The translations under genes were made by a program, and so were the position numbers. A DNA stretch of 64,000 nucleotides from positions 496,001-560,000 of the forward strand of contig NZ_JAHBGF010000036.1 in the NCBI RefSeq assembly GCF_018390695.1, read 5' to 3'. Of the stretch, positions 45,160 through 53,234 are shown in pieces. Position 1 is the first letter of the stretch. The number at the start of each line of letters is the position of its first letter. The notes beneath the pieces are model-generated. The model worked only from the letters and a program-made list of their open reading frames with translations, made no database searches and was not told the origin of the DNA. The DNA is from Ancylobacter sonchi. GTDB taxonomy: Bacteria > Pseudomonadota > Alphaproteobacteria > Rhizobiales > Xanthobacteraceae.

Positions 45160-46929
45160 CTAGCCGAAGGTGAAGGCGTAGGCCTCGGCGCCGGGGTCGA
45201 GGAAGCGGATCTCGAAGCGACGCTCCCGCACCAGCCCGCTCTGGCGCACCAGCTGGTAAAGCCGCGTCTCCGACACCGTTCCCTCGCCGTCGGGCCCGAC
45301 ATCCGCGCCGTGATCCTCGCCGGGTGCCGCGCCGTCGACGCTCACCCGGAAACGCACCGGCCGCGACGCCTCGCCGGGGCCGAGCACGAGGTTCAGGTCC
45401 CGCGCGCTGAAGCGGTAGACGATCCCGCCATCGGGCGCGTTGAGCGCCGCGCGTTCGGCGCCCACGGTCCAGTTGCCGGCGAGGCCCCATTGGTTGAGGC
45501 GCGTCGAACCGGGCGTGTAGTCGCGCGGCCGGTCGGCGCCGACGCCTTCCGGCGACGCGAAGCCGGTGGCCTGTCCATAGCCGACATAGGTCTCGCGCGA
45601 GCCCATCCCGGCGAGATCGGGCGCCGCCTGAACGCCGGCCGCCCGCGGGGCGACCAGTCCGCCCTCGGCGCGCGGCTTGCCCGCCGCTTCGGCCAGCAGA
45701 TCCTGGATCACCCGCTCGGAACGCGCATAGCCGCCCTCTCCGAACTGGTGGTAGCGGATCCGCCCCTCGGCATCGACGACGTACAGCGCCGGCCAGTAAT
45801 TGTTGCCGAAGGCGCGCCAGATGTTGAAATCGCTGTCGACCGCCACCGGATAGGTGATGCCGAAGTCGCGCACCGCCTCCTTCACATTGTCGAGTTTCTT
45901 CTCGAAGGCGAATTCCGGCGAGTGCACGCCGATCACCACCAGCCCCTGGTCCTTGTACTTGTCGGCCCAGGCACGGATGTAGGGCAGCGTGCGGATACAG
46001 TTGATGCAGGAATAGGTCCAGAAATCGACCAGCACGACCTTGCCGCGCAACGCCTCGGCGCTCAAAGGCGCGCTGTTGAGCCAGCTCACCGCCCCACCCA
46101 GCGACGGCAGGGTGCCTTCGACCGGCAGGCTGCTGCGATAGGGCTCCACGCGTGCATCCGCGACGATGGTGGCCCCGACGCTGGCGAGCCGGGACGGCCC
46201 GCCGGCAGGCCCGCGACCGAACCGATCGAGCAGCGACTGCTCGATGCCGGCCGTGCTCGCATAGGACAGCCGCGCCAGCAGGCTGGTGTCGAGCCCGAGC
46301 GCGATCACCGCGACGCCGGCAAGGACGGCGACGCCGAGCCCCCGCCGGATGCGCTCGCCGACGCCGAGCGCGCGCTTCATCAGCCCCAGCACGCGCCCGC
46401 CCGCCAGCACGGCGAGGCCGAGCGAGGTGGCGGCGCCGGCGGCATAGGCGGCGAGCAGCAGCGTCGTCTCGACGCTCGCGCCCTTGAGCGCCGCACCGGT
46501 GAGGATCACCCCGAGGATCGGCCCGGCGCAGGGCGCCCACAGAAGCCCGGTCGCCATGCCGAGCAGCAGCGAGCCGCCGATGCCGGCACCGCCGTCCTCG
46601 ACGCCGCGCGACAACCGGTCGCCGAGCGCGACGGCCGGCGCCGACACGCGCGCCGCCAGCGACGGCGACAACAGCGTGAGACCGAACAGCGCGAGCAGAA
46701 CCAGCGCAGCGGCACGGCCGACATCGTTGGCGTGGACGGCCCAGCTGCCGCCGACAGCGGCGAGCGTCGCCACCGCCGCGAAGGTCACCGCCATGCCGGC
46801 GAGCATCGGCAGCACGCCGCGCAGGAAGGACGTCCCCGCCCGTGCAAATACGAAAGGCAGGATGGGCAGGATGCAGGGGCTGACGATGGTCAGCACGCCC
46901 GCCAGATAGGAAACGACGAGAAGGGTCAT
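45160..46929 (-). CDS. dipZ: DipZ: CcdA-type membrane protein fused to a TlpA-like thioredoxin domain
   Basis: The 589-aa protein joins a six-helix CcdA domain (residues 1-215, Cys19 in SPCILP and Cys134 in APCAGP carry electrons across the membrane), a periplasmic TlpA-like domain with redox pair CINC (Cys308, Cys311) and a C-terminal beta domain (about 440-589). It should move reductant from cytoplasmic thioredoxin to periplasmic targets. The ATG at 46929 gives a proper membrane start. It is divergent from the two-component genes, with two inverted copies of the regulator box between them. Confidence 0.92.
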   Translation of the reverse strand: MTLLVVSYLAGVLTIVSPCILPILPFVFARAGTSFLRGVLPMLAGMAVTFAAVATLAAVGGSWAVHANDVGRAAALVLLALFGLTLLSPSLAARVSAPAVALGDRLSRGVEDGGAGIGGSLLLGMATGLLWAPCAGPILGVILTGAALKGASVETTLLLAAYAAGAATSLGLAVLAGGRVLGLMKRALGVGERIRRGLGVAVLAGVAVIALGLDTSLLARLSYASTAGIEQSLLDRFGRGPAGGPSRLASVGATIVADARVEPYRSSLPVEGTLPSLGGAVSWLNSAPLSAEALRGKVVLVDFWTYSCINCIRTLPYIRAWADKYKDQGLVVIGVHSPEFAFEKKLDNVKEAVRDFGITYPVAVDSDFNIWRAFGNNYWPALYVVDAEGRIRYHQFGEGGYARSERVIQDLLAEAAGKPRAEGGLVAPRAAGVQAAPDLAGMGSRETYVGYGQATGFASPEGVGADRPRDYTPGSTRLNQWGLAGNWTVGAERAALNAPDGGIVYRFSARDLNLVLGPGEASRPVRFRVSVDGAAPGEDHGADVGPDGEGTVSETRLYQLVRQSGLVRERRFEIRFLDPGAEAYAFTFG

Positions 46930-47034
46930 GGCCGATCCTTTCGGACGAACCGGCACCGGGACGGCGCCGGCCGCGTGGAATGGCGGCTCATGTCGCCGGC
47001 GCGCGTGTCGCCGATGTTTTCGGTCCGGCCGGAA

Positions 47035-47049
47035 TTGTAACGGCGTGTA
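47035..47049 (+). promoter_or_regulatory. Candidate response-regulator box 5
   Basis: TTGTA-N5-GTGTA followed by GC, the best match to the shared box, with half-sites exactly 10 bp apart. Confidence 0.65.
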
Positions 47050-47122
47050 GCAACGCCGCTCCCTGCCCCGGCCCGAAGGGCGGCAGATGGCGGCGCCAGC
47101 TCCCGCAGCCGCCACGGCCCGC

Positions 47123-47137
47123 TACACGCGGGTACAA
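47123..47137 (-). promoter_or_regulatory. Candidate response-regulator box 6
   Basis: On the minus strand this reads TTGTA-N5-GTGTA followed by GC, the inverted partner of box 5. It lies 66 bases before the response regulator start, so autoregulation is likely. Confidence 0.65.
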
Positions 47138-47202
47138 TTCCAGGAAATCGCCCGCCGGCGGAACATGCTAGGCAGAGGCGTCATCATCGGAGCCCGGGGC
47201 GG

Positions 47203-47943
47203 ATGGATCATATCGACCACATCTTGATCGTCGACGACGACCGCGAGATCCGCGACCTGGTGTCCAGCTATCTGAAGAAGAACGGCCTGCGCGTGACCGT
47301 CGCGGCGGATGGCCGGCAGATGCGCCATTTCCTCGAAGCCGACCGCGTCGACCTCGTCGTGCTCGACGTCATGATGCCCGGCGATGACGGGCTGGTGCTG
47401 TGCCGCGAACTGCGCGCCGGCCGGCACAAGGCCACGCCGATCCTGATGCTCACCGCCCGCACCGACGAGACCGACCGCATCGTCGGGCTGGAAATGGGCG
47501 CCGACGACTATCTCGCCAAGCCCTTCGCGGCGCGCGAGCTGCTCGCCCGTATCAACGCGGTGCTCCGCCGCACCCGCATGCTGCCGCCGAACTTGCAGGT
47601 CACCGAGCTCGGCCAGTTGCTGACCTTCGGCGAGTGGCAGCTCGACACCGTCGCCCGCCATCTGCTCGACAGGGAGGGCACTGTGGTGGCGTTAAGCGGC
47701 GCCGAATACCGGCTGCTGCGGGTGTTTCTCGACCATCCGCAGCGTGTACTGTCACGCGACCAGCTGCTGAACCTCACTCAAGGTCGCGAGGCCGAGCTGT
47801 TCGAGCGATCCATCGACCTCTTGGTCAGTCGTCTGCGCCAGCGCCTGCGCGACGACGCGCGCGAGCCCGCCTACATCAAGACCGTGCGCAGCGAGGGCTA
47901 TGTGCTCGCCATGCCGGTCGAGATCACCACGGCAAGGCAATGA
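47203..47943 (+). CDS. OmpR/PhoB family response regulator
   Basis: The 246-aa regulator has a receiver domain (acidic DDD near residue 11, phosphoacceptor Asp55 in VVLDVMMPG, Lys106 in LAKPF) and a C-terminal winged-helix domain (about 140-238; LSGAEYRLLRVFLDHPQRVL, then LVSRLRQRLRDD ... YIKTVRSEGYVL). Its stop overlaps the histidine kinase start (ATGA), so the pair is coupled. The signal is unknown; position and shared boxes suggest control of dipZ, the aldehyde dehydrogenase, ohr and the hydrolase. Confidence 0.95.
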   Translation: MDHIDHILIVDDDREIRDLVSSYLKKNGLRVTVAADGRQMRHFLEADRVDLVVLDVMMPGDDGLVLCRELRAGRHKATPILMLTARTDETDRIVGLEMGADDYLAKPFAARELLARINAVLRRTRMLPPNLQVTELGQLLTFGEWQLDTVARHLLDREGTVVALSGAEYRLLRVFLDHPQRVLSRDQLLNLTQGREAELFERSIDLLVSRLRQRLRDDAREPAYIKTVRSEGYVLAMPVEITTARQ

Positions 47944-49274
47944 ACGGCCCGGCAACGAGCGGCCTCGCCCGCCTGCGCGCCGTCTTCCACGTGCCGCGCA
48001 CCCTGCGCTGGCGGCTGTTCCTCATCCTGTTCGCCGGCCTCGCCGCCGCGCACGCGCTGTCCTTCATCGTGCTGTTCGCCGAGCGCAGCATGAGCGCCAA
48101 GGCGGCGATGCTGACGACGCTGGAATACGACGTCGCCACCTCCATCGCCCTGCTCGACCGGCTGCCGGCGGCGGAGCGGCCGCAATGGCTGCCGATGCTT
48201 GCCCGCCGCAACTATCGCTACGAGCTGGGATCCGGCCAGCCGGGCCTACCGGAGCTCAGCGCCCGCGCCACCGAGATCGCCGAGACCATCAATGCCGCGG
48301 CGGGCAGCCGCTTTCCCGTCCGGGTCGAGACCATTCCCGGCCAGCGCGAGCATCTGCAGGCGCATGTCACGCTGAGCGACGGCTCGCAGGTGACCATCGA
48401 CATCCTGCCGCAGCTGATGCCGCTGGCGAGCTGGCTCCCCTATGTGCTGGCCGCCCAGCTGGTGCTGCTGCTGTTGTTCACCTGGCTGGCGGTGCGCCTC
48501 GCGATCCGGCCGCTGCTGCGCTTCGCCGGCGCCGCCGAGGCGCTGGAGCCCGGCAGGACCACCGGCCGGCTGGACGAGAGCGGACCGGCGGAGGTCGCCT
48601 ATGCCGCCGGCGCCTTCAACGCCATGCGCGACCGGATCGCTCATTATCTACAGGAACGCGTGCAGATCCTCGCCGCCATCTCGCACGATCTCCAGACCCC
48701 TATCACCCGCATGAAGCTGCGGGCGGAAATGGCCGAGGACGGACCGGAGAAGGACAAGCTGACCGCCGACCTCTCCGAGATCGAGCGGCTGGTGCGCGAG
48801 GGGGTGGCCTATGCGCGCAGCGCCCATGGCGACGTCGAAAAGCCCGCCCGCATCGATATCGGCTCCTTCGTCGCCAGCCTCGCCTTCGACTATCAGGACA
48901 CCGGCAAGCCGGTTTCCTACGCCGGCAACCTCGATGCGGTGGTGACCACGCGGCCGCACGCATTGCGACGCATCCTCACCAACCTCGTCGACAACGCGCT
49001 GAAATTCGCCGGCGCGGCCGAGATCGAGATCGACCGCACGGCGGAAGGCGTCGTCATCATCGCCGTGCTGGACGACGGGCCGGGCATCCCGCCCGATCAG
49101 CTCAACACGGTGCTGCAACCCTTCTACCGGCTGGAGCAGTCCCGCAACCGCGATACCGGCGGCACCGGCCTCGGCCTCGCCATCGCCCAGCAGCTGGCCC
49201 TGGCGATCGGCGGCACGCTGACGCTTGCCAACCGCCCGCAGGGCGGATTGCGGGCCGAGGTCCGGCTCGGCTGA
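47940..49274 (+). CDS. Sensor histidine kinase
   Basis: The 444-aa kinase has a first membrane helix (about 25-50; LFLILFAGLAAAHALSFIVL), a periplasmic loop of about 100 residues, a second helix (about 165-185), a HAMP linker (IRPLLRFAGAAEALEPG) and the HisKA motif AAISHDLQTPITRMK. The ATPase domain follows with N box NLVDNALKF, G1 DDGPGIP and G2 GGTGLGLAIA. The start overlaps the regulator stop by four bases. The periplasmic loop holds no Cys, so direct thiol sensing there is unlikely. Confidence 0.95.
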   Translation: MNGPATSGLARLRAVFHVPRTLRWRLFLILFAGLAAAHALSFIVLFAERSMSAKAAMLTTLEYDVATSIALLDRLPAAERPQWLPMLARRNYRYELGSGQPGLPELSARATEIAETINAAAGSRFPVRVETIPGQREHLQAHVTLSDGSQVTIDILPQLMPLASWLPYVLAAQLVLLLLFTWLAVRLAIRPLLRFAGAAEALEPGRTTGRLDESGPAEVAYAAGAFNAMRDRIAHYLQERVQILAAISHDLQTPITRMKLRAEMAEDGPEKDKLTADLSEIERLVREGVAYARSAHGDVEKPARIDIGSFVASLAFDYQDTGKPVSYAGNLDAVVTTRPHALRRILTNLVDNALKFAGAAEIEIDRTAEGVVIIAVLDDGPGIPPDQLNTVLQPFYRLEQSRNRDTGGTGLGLAIAQQLALAIGGTLTLANRPQGGLRAEVRLG

Positions 49275-49342
49275 TCCTCGCCGCGCACGCCGCCGTCGAC
49301 GGCCAGCCGAGCACCCGGCCCGGATGGCCGTCGGGGGCCGCC

Positions 49343-50311
49343 TCACGGCAGCAGCAGCAGCTTGCCGGTGGTGGCGCGGCTCTCCATGTCGCGATGCGCC
49401 CGGGCGGCGTCGGCGAGCGGATAGGTGGCGCCGACTGTCACCTTCAGCGCCCCGGAGGCGATCCATTCGAACAATTGTCCGGCGCGGGCCCGCAGCAGCT
49501 CGGGCGTGTGGATGTGGTCGAAGAAGGTCGCGTAGCCGATCTTGATGCTCTTCGGCAGGCTCATGATGTCGAGCGGCCCCGGCCCGCCCAGCACCGGACC
49601 GTACCAGCAGAAGGTGCCGGATCGCCGCAGCGAATCGAGCGAGCCCTGGAACGTCGCTGGACCCGAGCCGTCATAGACGACATGCACCCCCTCCCCGCCG
49701 GACAGCCGCACCGCCTCGGCGGCGAAGTCTCCCCCGGTCGCGACGATCACATGGTCGGCGCCGGCATTGCGGGCGGCCGCGACCTTGTCCGGCGAGGAAA
49801 CGCGGCCGATGACATGGCCGCCGCGCAGCCTGACGATCTGGGTGAGCAGCAGCCCGAGCCCGCCGGCCGCCGCATGCACCAGCGCGATGTCGCCCGGCTG
49901 CACCGGGTAGAAATCGGTCGCGAAGTGGCTGGCGGTCAGCCCCTGCATCATCACGGCGGCGGCGGTGCGGTCGTCGATGGCGTCCGGTACGGCGACGAGG
50001 GCATCGGCCGGCACCGCGATGCGCTCGGCATAGCTCCCCGGCGCATAGACCCAGGCGACCCGGTCACCGGGCCGGAAGCGGGCGCCACCCTCGCCGACGG
50101 CCAGCACCCGGCCCGCTCCCTCGACACCGAGCACCTTGGGATTGGGCTCGGGCGCCCAGGCGAGCCCCCGGCGCACGCCGGTATCCATGAAATTCACGCC
50201 GGCAGCCGCGACCTCCACCAGCACCTGCCCCGCGGCCGGCACGGGGTCAGGCCGTTCCATCACCTCCAGCACCTCCGGCCCGCCCGTGCGGGTCATCACC
50301 ACCGTCTTCAT
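49343..50311 (-). CDS. Quinone oxidoreductase (zinc-free MDR family)
   Basis: The 322-aa NADPH:quinone reductase-like enzyme has VAAAGVNFMDTGVRRG, PKVLGVEGAGRVLAVG, FRPGDRVAWVYAPGSYAE, the Rossmann motif HAAAGGLGLLLTQI and YDGSGPATFQGSLDSLRR. The structural-zinc cysteines of alcohol dehydrogenases are absent, as expected for the QOR branch. It lies 55 bases downstream of the TetR gene on the same strand, and one of the two operator copies sits in that gap. Confidence 0.93.
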   Translation of the reverse strand: MKTVVMTRTGGPEVLEVMERPDPVPAAGQVLVEVAAAGVNFMDTGVRRGLAWAPEPNPKVLGVEGAGRVLAVGEGGARFRPGDRVAWVYAPGSYAERIAVPADALVAVPDAIDDRTAAAVMMQGLTASHFATDFYPVQPGDIALVHAAAGGLGLLLTQIVRLRGGHVIGRVSSPDKVAAARNAGADHVIVATGGDFAAEAVRLSGGEGVHVVYDGSGPATFQGSLDSLRRSGTFCWYGPVLGGPGPLDIMSLPKSIKIGYATFFDHIHTPELLRARAGQLFEWIASGALKVTVGATYPLADAARAHRDMESRATTGKLLLLP

Positions 50312-50321
50312 GCCGCTCTCC

Positions 50322-50345
50322 TTTATTGACTGATCATTCCATAAT
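50322..50345. promoter_or_regulatory. TetR operator copy between tetR-type gene and quinone oxidoreductase
   Basis: This 24-bp site (TTTATTGACTGATC then ATTCCATAAT) matches the site at 50949-50972, read in the opposite direction, at 22 of 24 positions. It lies just upstream of the quinone oxidoreductase start, overlapping its expected promoter or leader. Confidence 0.8.
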
Positions 50346-50366
50346 CCGGCAAAAAAATGCGCGGCC

Positions 50367-50933
50367 TCACCGCAGGGCGCGCAGCGCCAGCCGGCCGAGC
50401 GCCGCCAGATGGGCGTCGTCGGCGCCACCGCGCGCCGCGAGGCGGATGGCGGCGACATTGCCGAGCAGGAAGCCGGTGGCCTCCTGCGGGTCGAGGTCCG
50501 GCCGCACATCGCCGGCCGCCTGCGCCTCGCCCACCCGCCGGACAATGGCGGCCTGAAGCGCGGCATGGGCAGCATCGTGAATGGCGGACAATTCCGCGCT
50601 GCGCCGGCCGAACTCGCAGATCGAGCCGATACCGAGACAGGGACGCCGGGCCTCGGCGACCACCCGCTGCATCATCTCGCCAAGGCCGTCGATGGCGCGG
50701 GACGCGCCGCGCAGGGCGGCAAGATGCGCCCGCGTCTCCGCCTCGGCATAGCGCGCGACGGCCGCGCAATAGAGCCGCCACTTGTCGCCGAAAGTGTCGT
50801 AGAGGCTCTGCCGGCCAATCTTCATCGCCCCGGTCAGCATGCCCGCCGACGTGCCCTCGAAGCCGTGCTCGCGGAACACGCCGATCGCGGCATCCAGTGC
50901 CAGGTCCTTGTCGAATTCCTTGGGTCTCGCCAT
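50367..50933 (-). CDS. TetR/AcrR family repressor
   Basis: The 188-aa regulator has an N-terminal helix-turn-helix (FDKDLALDAAIGVFREHGFE, GTSAGMLTGAMKIGRQSLYDTF) and a C-terminal ligand-binding domain with Cys residues in PCLGIGSICEFGR that could react with quinones or electrophiles. Two nearly identical operators flank it, one upstream of its own start and one upstream of the quinone oxidoreductase, so it probably represses both until an electrophile releases it. Confidence 0.93.
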   Translation of the reverse strand: MARPKEFDKDLALDAAIGVFREHGFEGTSAGMLTGAMKIGRQSLYDTFGDKWRLYCAAVARYAEAETRAHLAALRGASRAIDGLGEMMQRVVAEARRPCLGIGSICEFGRRSAELSAIHDAAHAALQAAIVRRVGEAQAAGDVRPDLDPQEATGFLLGNVAAIRLAARGGADDAHLAALGRLALRALR

Positions 50934-50948
50934 GGCCCAGCGATAGCT

Positions 50949-50972
50949 ATTATGGAACGATCGGTCAATAAA
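50949..50972. promoter_or_regulatory. TetR operator copy upstream of the repressor gene
   Basis: The 24-bp site is the inverted-orientation twin of 50322-50345 with two substitutions. Its core, GAACGATCGGTC, is itself a near-palindrome as expected for a TetR dimer. It lies 16 bases before the repressor start, fitting autoregulation. Confidence 0.8.
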
Positions 50973-51159
50973 TTGCCGACCCGTTCCCGACACTGTGATC
51001 CGCGCGAGCGCAAGCGAATGGACGGATCGAGGCCGGCGCACAGGCGCAGAACGCATGTAAACGAGGTCGACGCCGTCGTCGGGTTTCTGCCCGGAAGCGT
51101 TTGCTAACGCATTTCGGCGAGTATTTGGATCTGCCAGCCGCGACCTGGGACAGCGCCTC

Positions 51160-51411
51160 TCAAACCCACTCTTTGGCCCCGGTCGCGCTTTCGATCGGCT
51201 GGCAGCGGCTGCTCTTGCCGCCGCAGGGGCCACGCCTGGCACGACGCGCCATTTCGTCAAGGCAGCCCATCTCGCCGACGTTGCTGCGCTTCATCAGTTC
51301 GTCGACAGTCAGCACGGCGCGATGCCCGCACGTCAGGCACTCCATCCCCATCTTCCAGCCGCAGGAACGGAGGCTCGGAATGTTGGACGGATTGCAGACG
51401 TCTTGCACCAC
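51160..51411 (-). CDS. Small Cys-rich (zinc-ribbon-like) hypothetical protein
   Basis: An 83-codon frame encodes a protein with the Cys pairs CLTCGHRAVLTVDELM and GPCGGKSSRCQP, the CxxCGH ... CxxC layout of small zinc-ribbon proteins common in rhizobial accessory regions. The start is uncertain: GTG at 51411, or an internal ATG giving MGMECLTCGH or MECLTCGH. It sits in a decayed accessory patch and might itself be a remnant. Confidence 0.45.
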   Translation of the reverse strand: MVQDVCNPSNIPSLRSCGWKMGMECLTCGHRAVLTVDELMKRSNVGEMGCLDEMARRARRGPCGGKSSRCQPIESATGAKEWV

Positions 51412-51460
51412 GGCTACGCCGCCCTCCCGCCGCGCGCGACCATGAAGCCCGAGAACGGTT

Positions 51461-51655
51461 CATCCGAGGCCGGTTCGGCGGGCAGTAGAGCAGCCGCGCG
51501 CGGCACCCTAGCTGGCGGAGGTGTGTCTCGCGACGGTGGCAGCAGTCCTGCGACAGCGCCTTGATCGGCTCGCCAAGCCCGATTTCCCGGCCGAAGCGCG
51601 CGGCAAGCCGTGCAAGCCTATATTCGCCAAACCTTTCGCCGCGCGAGCACTGCAC
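51461..51655 (-). pseudogene. Probable fragment of a second zinc-ribbon-like small protein
   Basis: In one minus-strand frame the run YRLARLAARFGREIGLGEPI, then ALSQDCCHRR, has the look of a conserved small rhizobial protein with a C-terminal Cys cluster. After the LLYCPPN segment the frame degenerates into arginine-rich sequence before any stop. I read it as a decayed gene; exact limits are uncertain. Confidence 0.3.
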
Positions 51656-51799
51656 GCGGACGACGACATAGGGGGAAATCCAAGAGGCGTGGTTCCATGC
51701 CCACTATGAGAGCGAAACAGGAACACGGGAGTCAGGGGCGCTCTGGAACGCACACCGAGAATCGCCCATGAAGTGCCCCATGGAACCTTACGCATTCGT

Positions 51800-51960
51800 T
51801 CAGAACCGCGTGGCCAAGCCCTTGGGCCGGCATGGTGAAGCCAAAATCCCCGCTTCCTCTGCGGCGGCGACGAACGCCGTGCGAAAGGCTTCGACCGGCA
51901 CATCCCTCACGCGGCTCCATCGAGGTGCCGCACAGCTTCATGCCACGAACTTCCGGAACC
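51800..51960 (-). pseudogene. Truncated, frameshifted DUF982 remnant
   Basis: On the minus strand one frame reads SWHEAVRHLDGAA and, after a frameshift, continues VRDVPVEAFRTAFVAAAEEAGILA before a TGA at 51802-51800. The second part closely resembles the C-terminus of the intact DUF982 gene at 52892-53128 (ETFRAAFIAAAEEAGILA). The N-terminal half is missing, and the Hint-domain gene begins on the opposite strand where it should be. Confidence 0.6.
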
Positions 51961-51966
51961 GCTGAA

Positions 51967-52851
51967 ATGGCCGATCTTTCGCTCGATTACATGGTCCGCC
52001 TTGTCGGAGAAGGCGACACCTTCGAGACTTGGTACAATATCCATTACGATTCAACCTATGTCACCAACCTCAACGACGAGACGCAGACCTTTGCGATTGG
52101 CGACCCGATCTACATCTCGACGCAGGGCAGCGAACCCTCCCTTATCGGGTACTATGCCGGGTACAGCGACGACGGCATCATCATCCAGTACACCTCCGGG
52201 TTTTACTGGTATGCCACGCATGTGGACGTTCCCTCGGAATCCGAACTCACGATGACGAGGGCCAACTACACGACCTGCTTCCTCGCAGGCACACTGATCG
52301 CCACGCCGGATGGCGAGCGCCCGGTGGAAGAGCTTGCCATTGGCGACCTCCTGCTGACCGCTTCCGGCGAGACACGCCCGGTGCGCTGGTTGGGCCGGCA
52401 AACCGTTGTGTCCCGCTTCGCCGATCCGCTGGCGAACTACCCCATCCGCATCACGGCCGGTGTGCTGGGCGACGATCTCCCCCTGCGCGATCTCTTTGTT
52501 TCGCCGAAACACGCGCTGATGCTGGGCGGCATCCTCGTCCAGGCCGGCGCGCTGGTGAACGGCGTCACCATCCTGCGCCACAAGCCGGAGGAAATCCGCT
52601 TCACCTACTACCACATCGAACTCGAGGACCACGCGCTGGTGCTGGCCGAGGGCGTTCCGGCCGAAACGTTCGTGAACAACGTCACGCGCCGGCGGTTCGA
52701 CAACTACGCGGAATTCGAGGCGCTGTACGGCGAGCCCAGCGATACGATAGCCGAAATGGACCTGCCGCGCGTCAAGTCGGCTCGCCAGCTGCCGGCGACC
52801 ATCCGCGCTCGGATCGCCGCTCAAATGCCGTCGAAGATCGTCGCCGCCTGA
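51967..52851 (+). CDS. Hint (Hedgehog/intein) domain protein
   Basis: The 294-aa protein has an N-terminal region of about 100 residues rich in Tyr and Thr (DTFETWYNIHYDSTYVTNLN) with no recognised family. A Hint_2-type domain begins at Cys104 (CFLAGTLIATPDGERPVEEL) and continues with GDLLLTASGETRPVRWLGRQ, VSPKHALML and HIELEDHALVLAEGVPAET. Hint domains can cleave themselves from their N-terminal partner at the Cys. Only the C-terminal 60 residues look like an ordinary tail. The first 300 bases are clearly less GC-rich than the surrounding genome, which suggests transfer. No toxin, secretion or immunity partner is evident. Confidence 0.85.
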   Translation: MADLSLDYMVRLVGEGDTFETWYNIHYDSTYVTNLNDETQTFAIGDPIYISTQGSEPSLIGYYAGYSDDGIIIQYTSGFYWYATHVDVPSESELTMTRANYTTCFLAGTLIATPDGERPVEELAIGDLLLTASGETRPVRWLGRQTVVSRFADPLANYPIRITAGVLGDDLPLRDLFVSPKHALMLGGILVQAGALVNGVTILRHKPEEIRFTYYHIELEDHALVLAEGVPAETFVNNVTRRRFDNYAEFEALYGEPSDTIAEMDLPRVKSARQLPATIRARIAAQMPSKIVAA

Positions 52852-52891
52852 TCTGCTGCGATAAAGCCCGCCGGTCATTCGGCTGGCGGGC

Positions 52892-53128
52892 TCAAGCCAG
52901 AATGCCGGCCTCCTCTGCTGCCGCAATGAATGCGGCTCGGAACGTCTCGACGAACGTGGCTCCGATAAGCGCGTCCAGCGCCGCCTGACGAGCCGCCCGG
53001 CGAATCTCCGTATCGTCGACGTCAGGCCATTTCGTCAGCAGGAACTGGGCCGCGCCCTCGACGTCGGTCAGCGTGCGCATGACCGCATCGCTTTCCCAGA
53101 TGCTGACGGGCTGCATGTTCTTGCGCAT
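52892..53128 (-). CDS. DUF982 domain protein
   Basis: The 78-aa protein matches DUF982, a small family abundant in rhizobia: PVSIWESDAVMRTLTDVEGA, AAQFLLTKWP, RRAARQAALDALIG and ETFRAAFIAAAEEAGILA. The function is unknown. A second, broken copy lies on the other side of the Hint-domain gene. Confidence 0.8.
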   Translation of the reverse strand: MRKNMQPVSIWESDAVMRTLTDVEGAAQFLLTKWPDVDDTEIRRAARQAALDALIGATFVETFRAAFIAAAEEAGILA

Positions 53129-53234
53129 GGCGGATCAATCGCGCCGAGCGAAAAGGGTTCCGTCAGACGCCATCGGCCGACAGAGTGTGCAGGGAGCCCG
53201 CCGGCCACCCATCGGGCTGTCTCGAGCTCTCCGC

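Larger units (their letters stand above)
46930..47202. other. Divergent regulatory region dipZ / response regulator
   Basis: The 273-base gap contains two nearly identical boxes in inverted orientation (47035-47049 and 47123-47137) whose 18-base extended sequences match at 16 positions. No gene is seen. Confidence 0.6.

Noticed and set aside
43553-46540. A 995-codon frame joining DipZ-region sequence to the aldehyde dehydrogenase
   Set aside because: Only the part from 45019 on matches an aldehyde dehydrogenase; the rest is out of frame with DipZ, and a terminator lies between the genes.
51508-51903. 131-codon minus-strand frame in the accessory patch
   Set aside because: Its translation is Arg/Ser-rich without motifs and it overlaps the better-supported DUF982 remnant in another frame.
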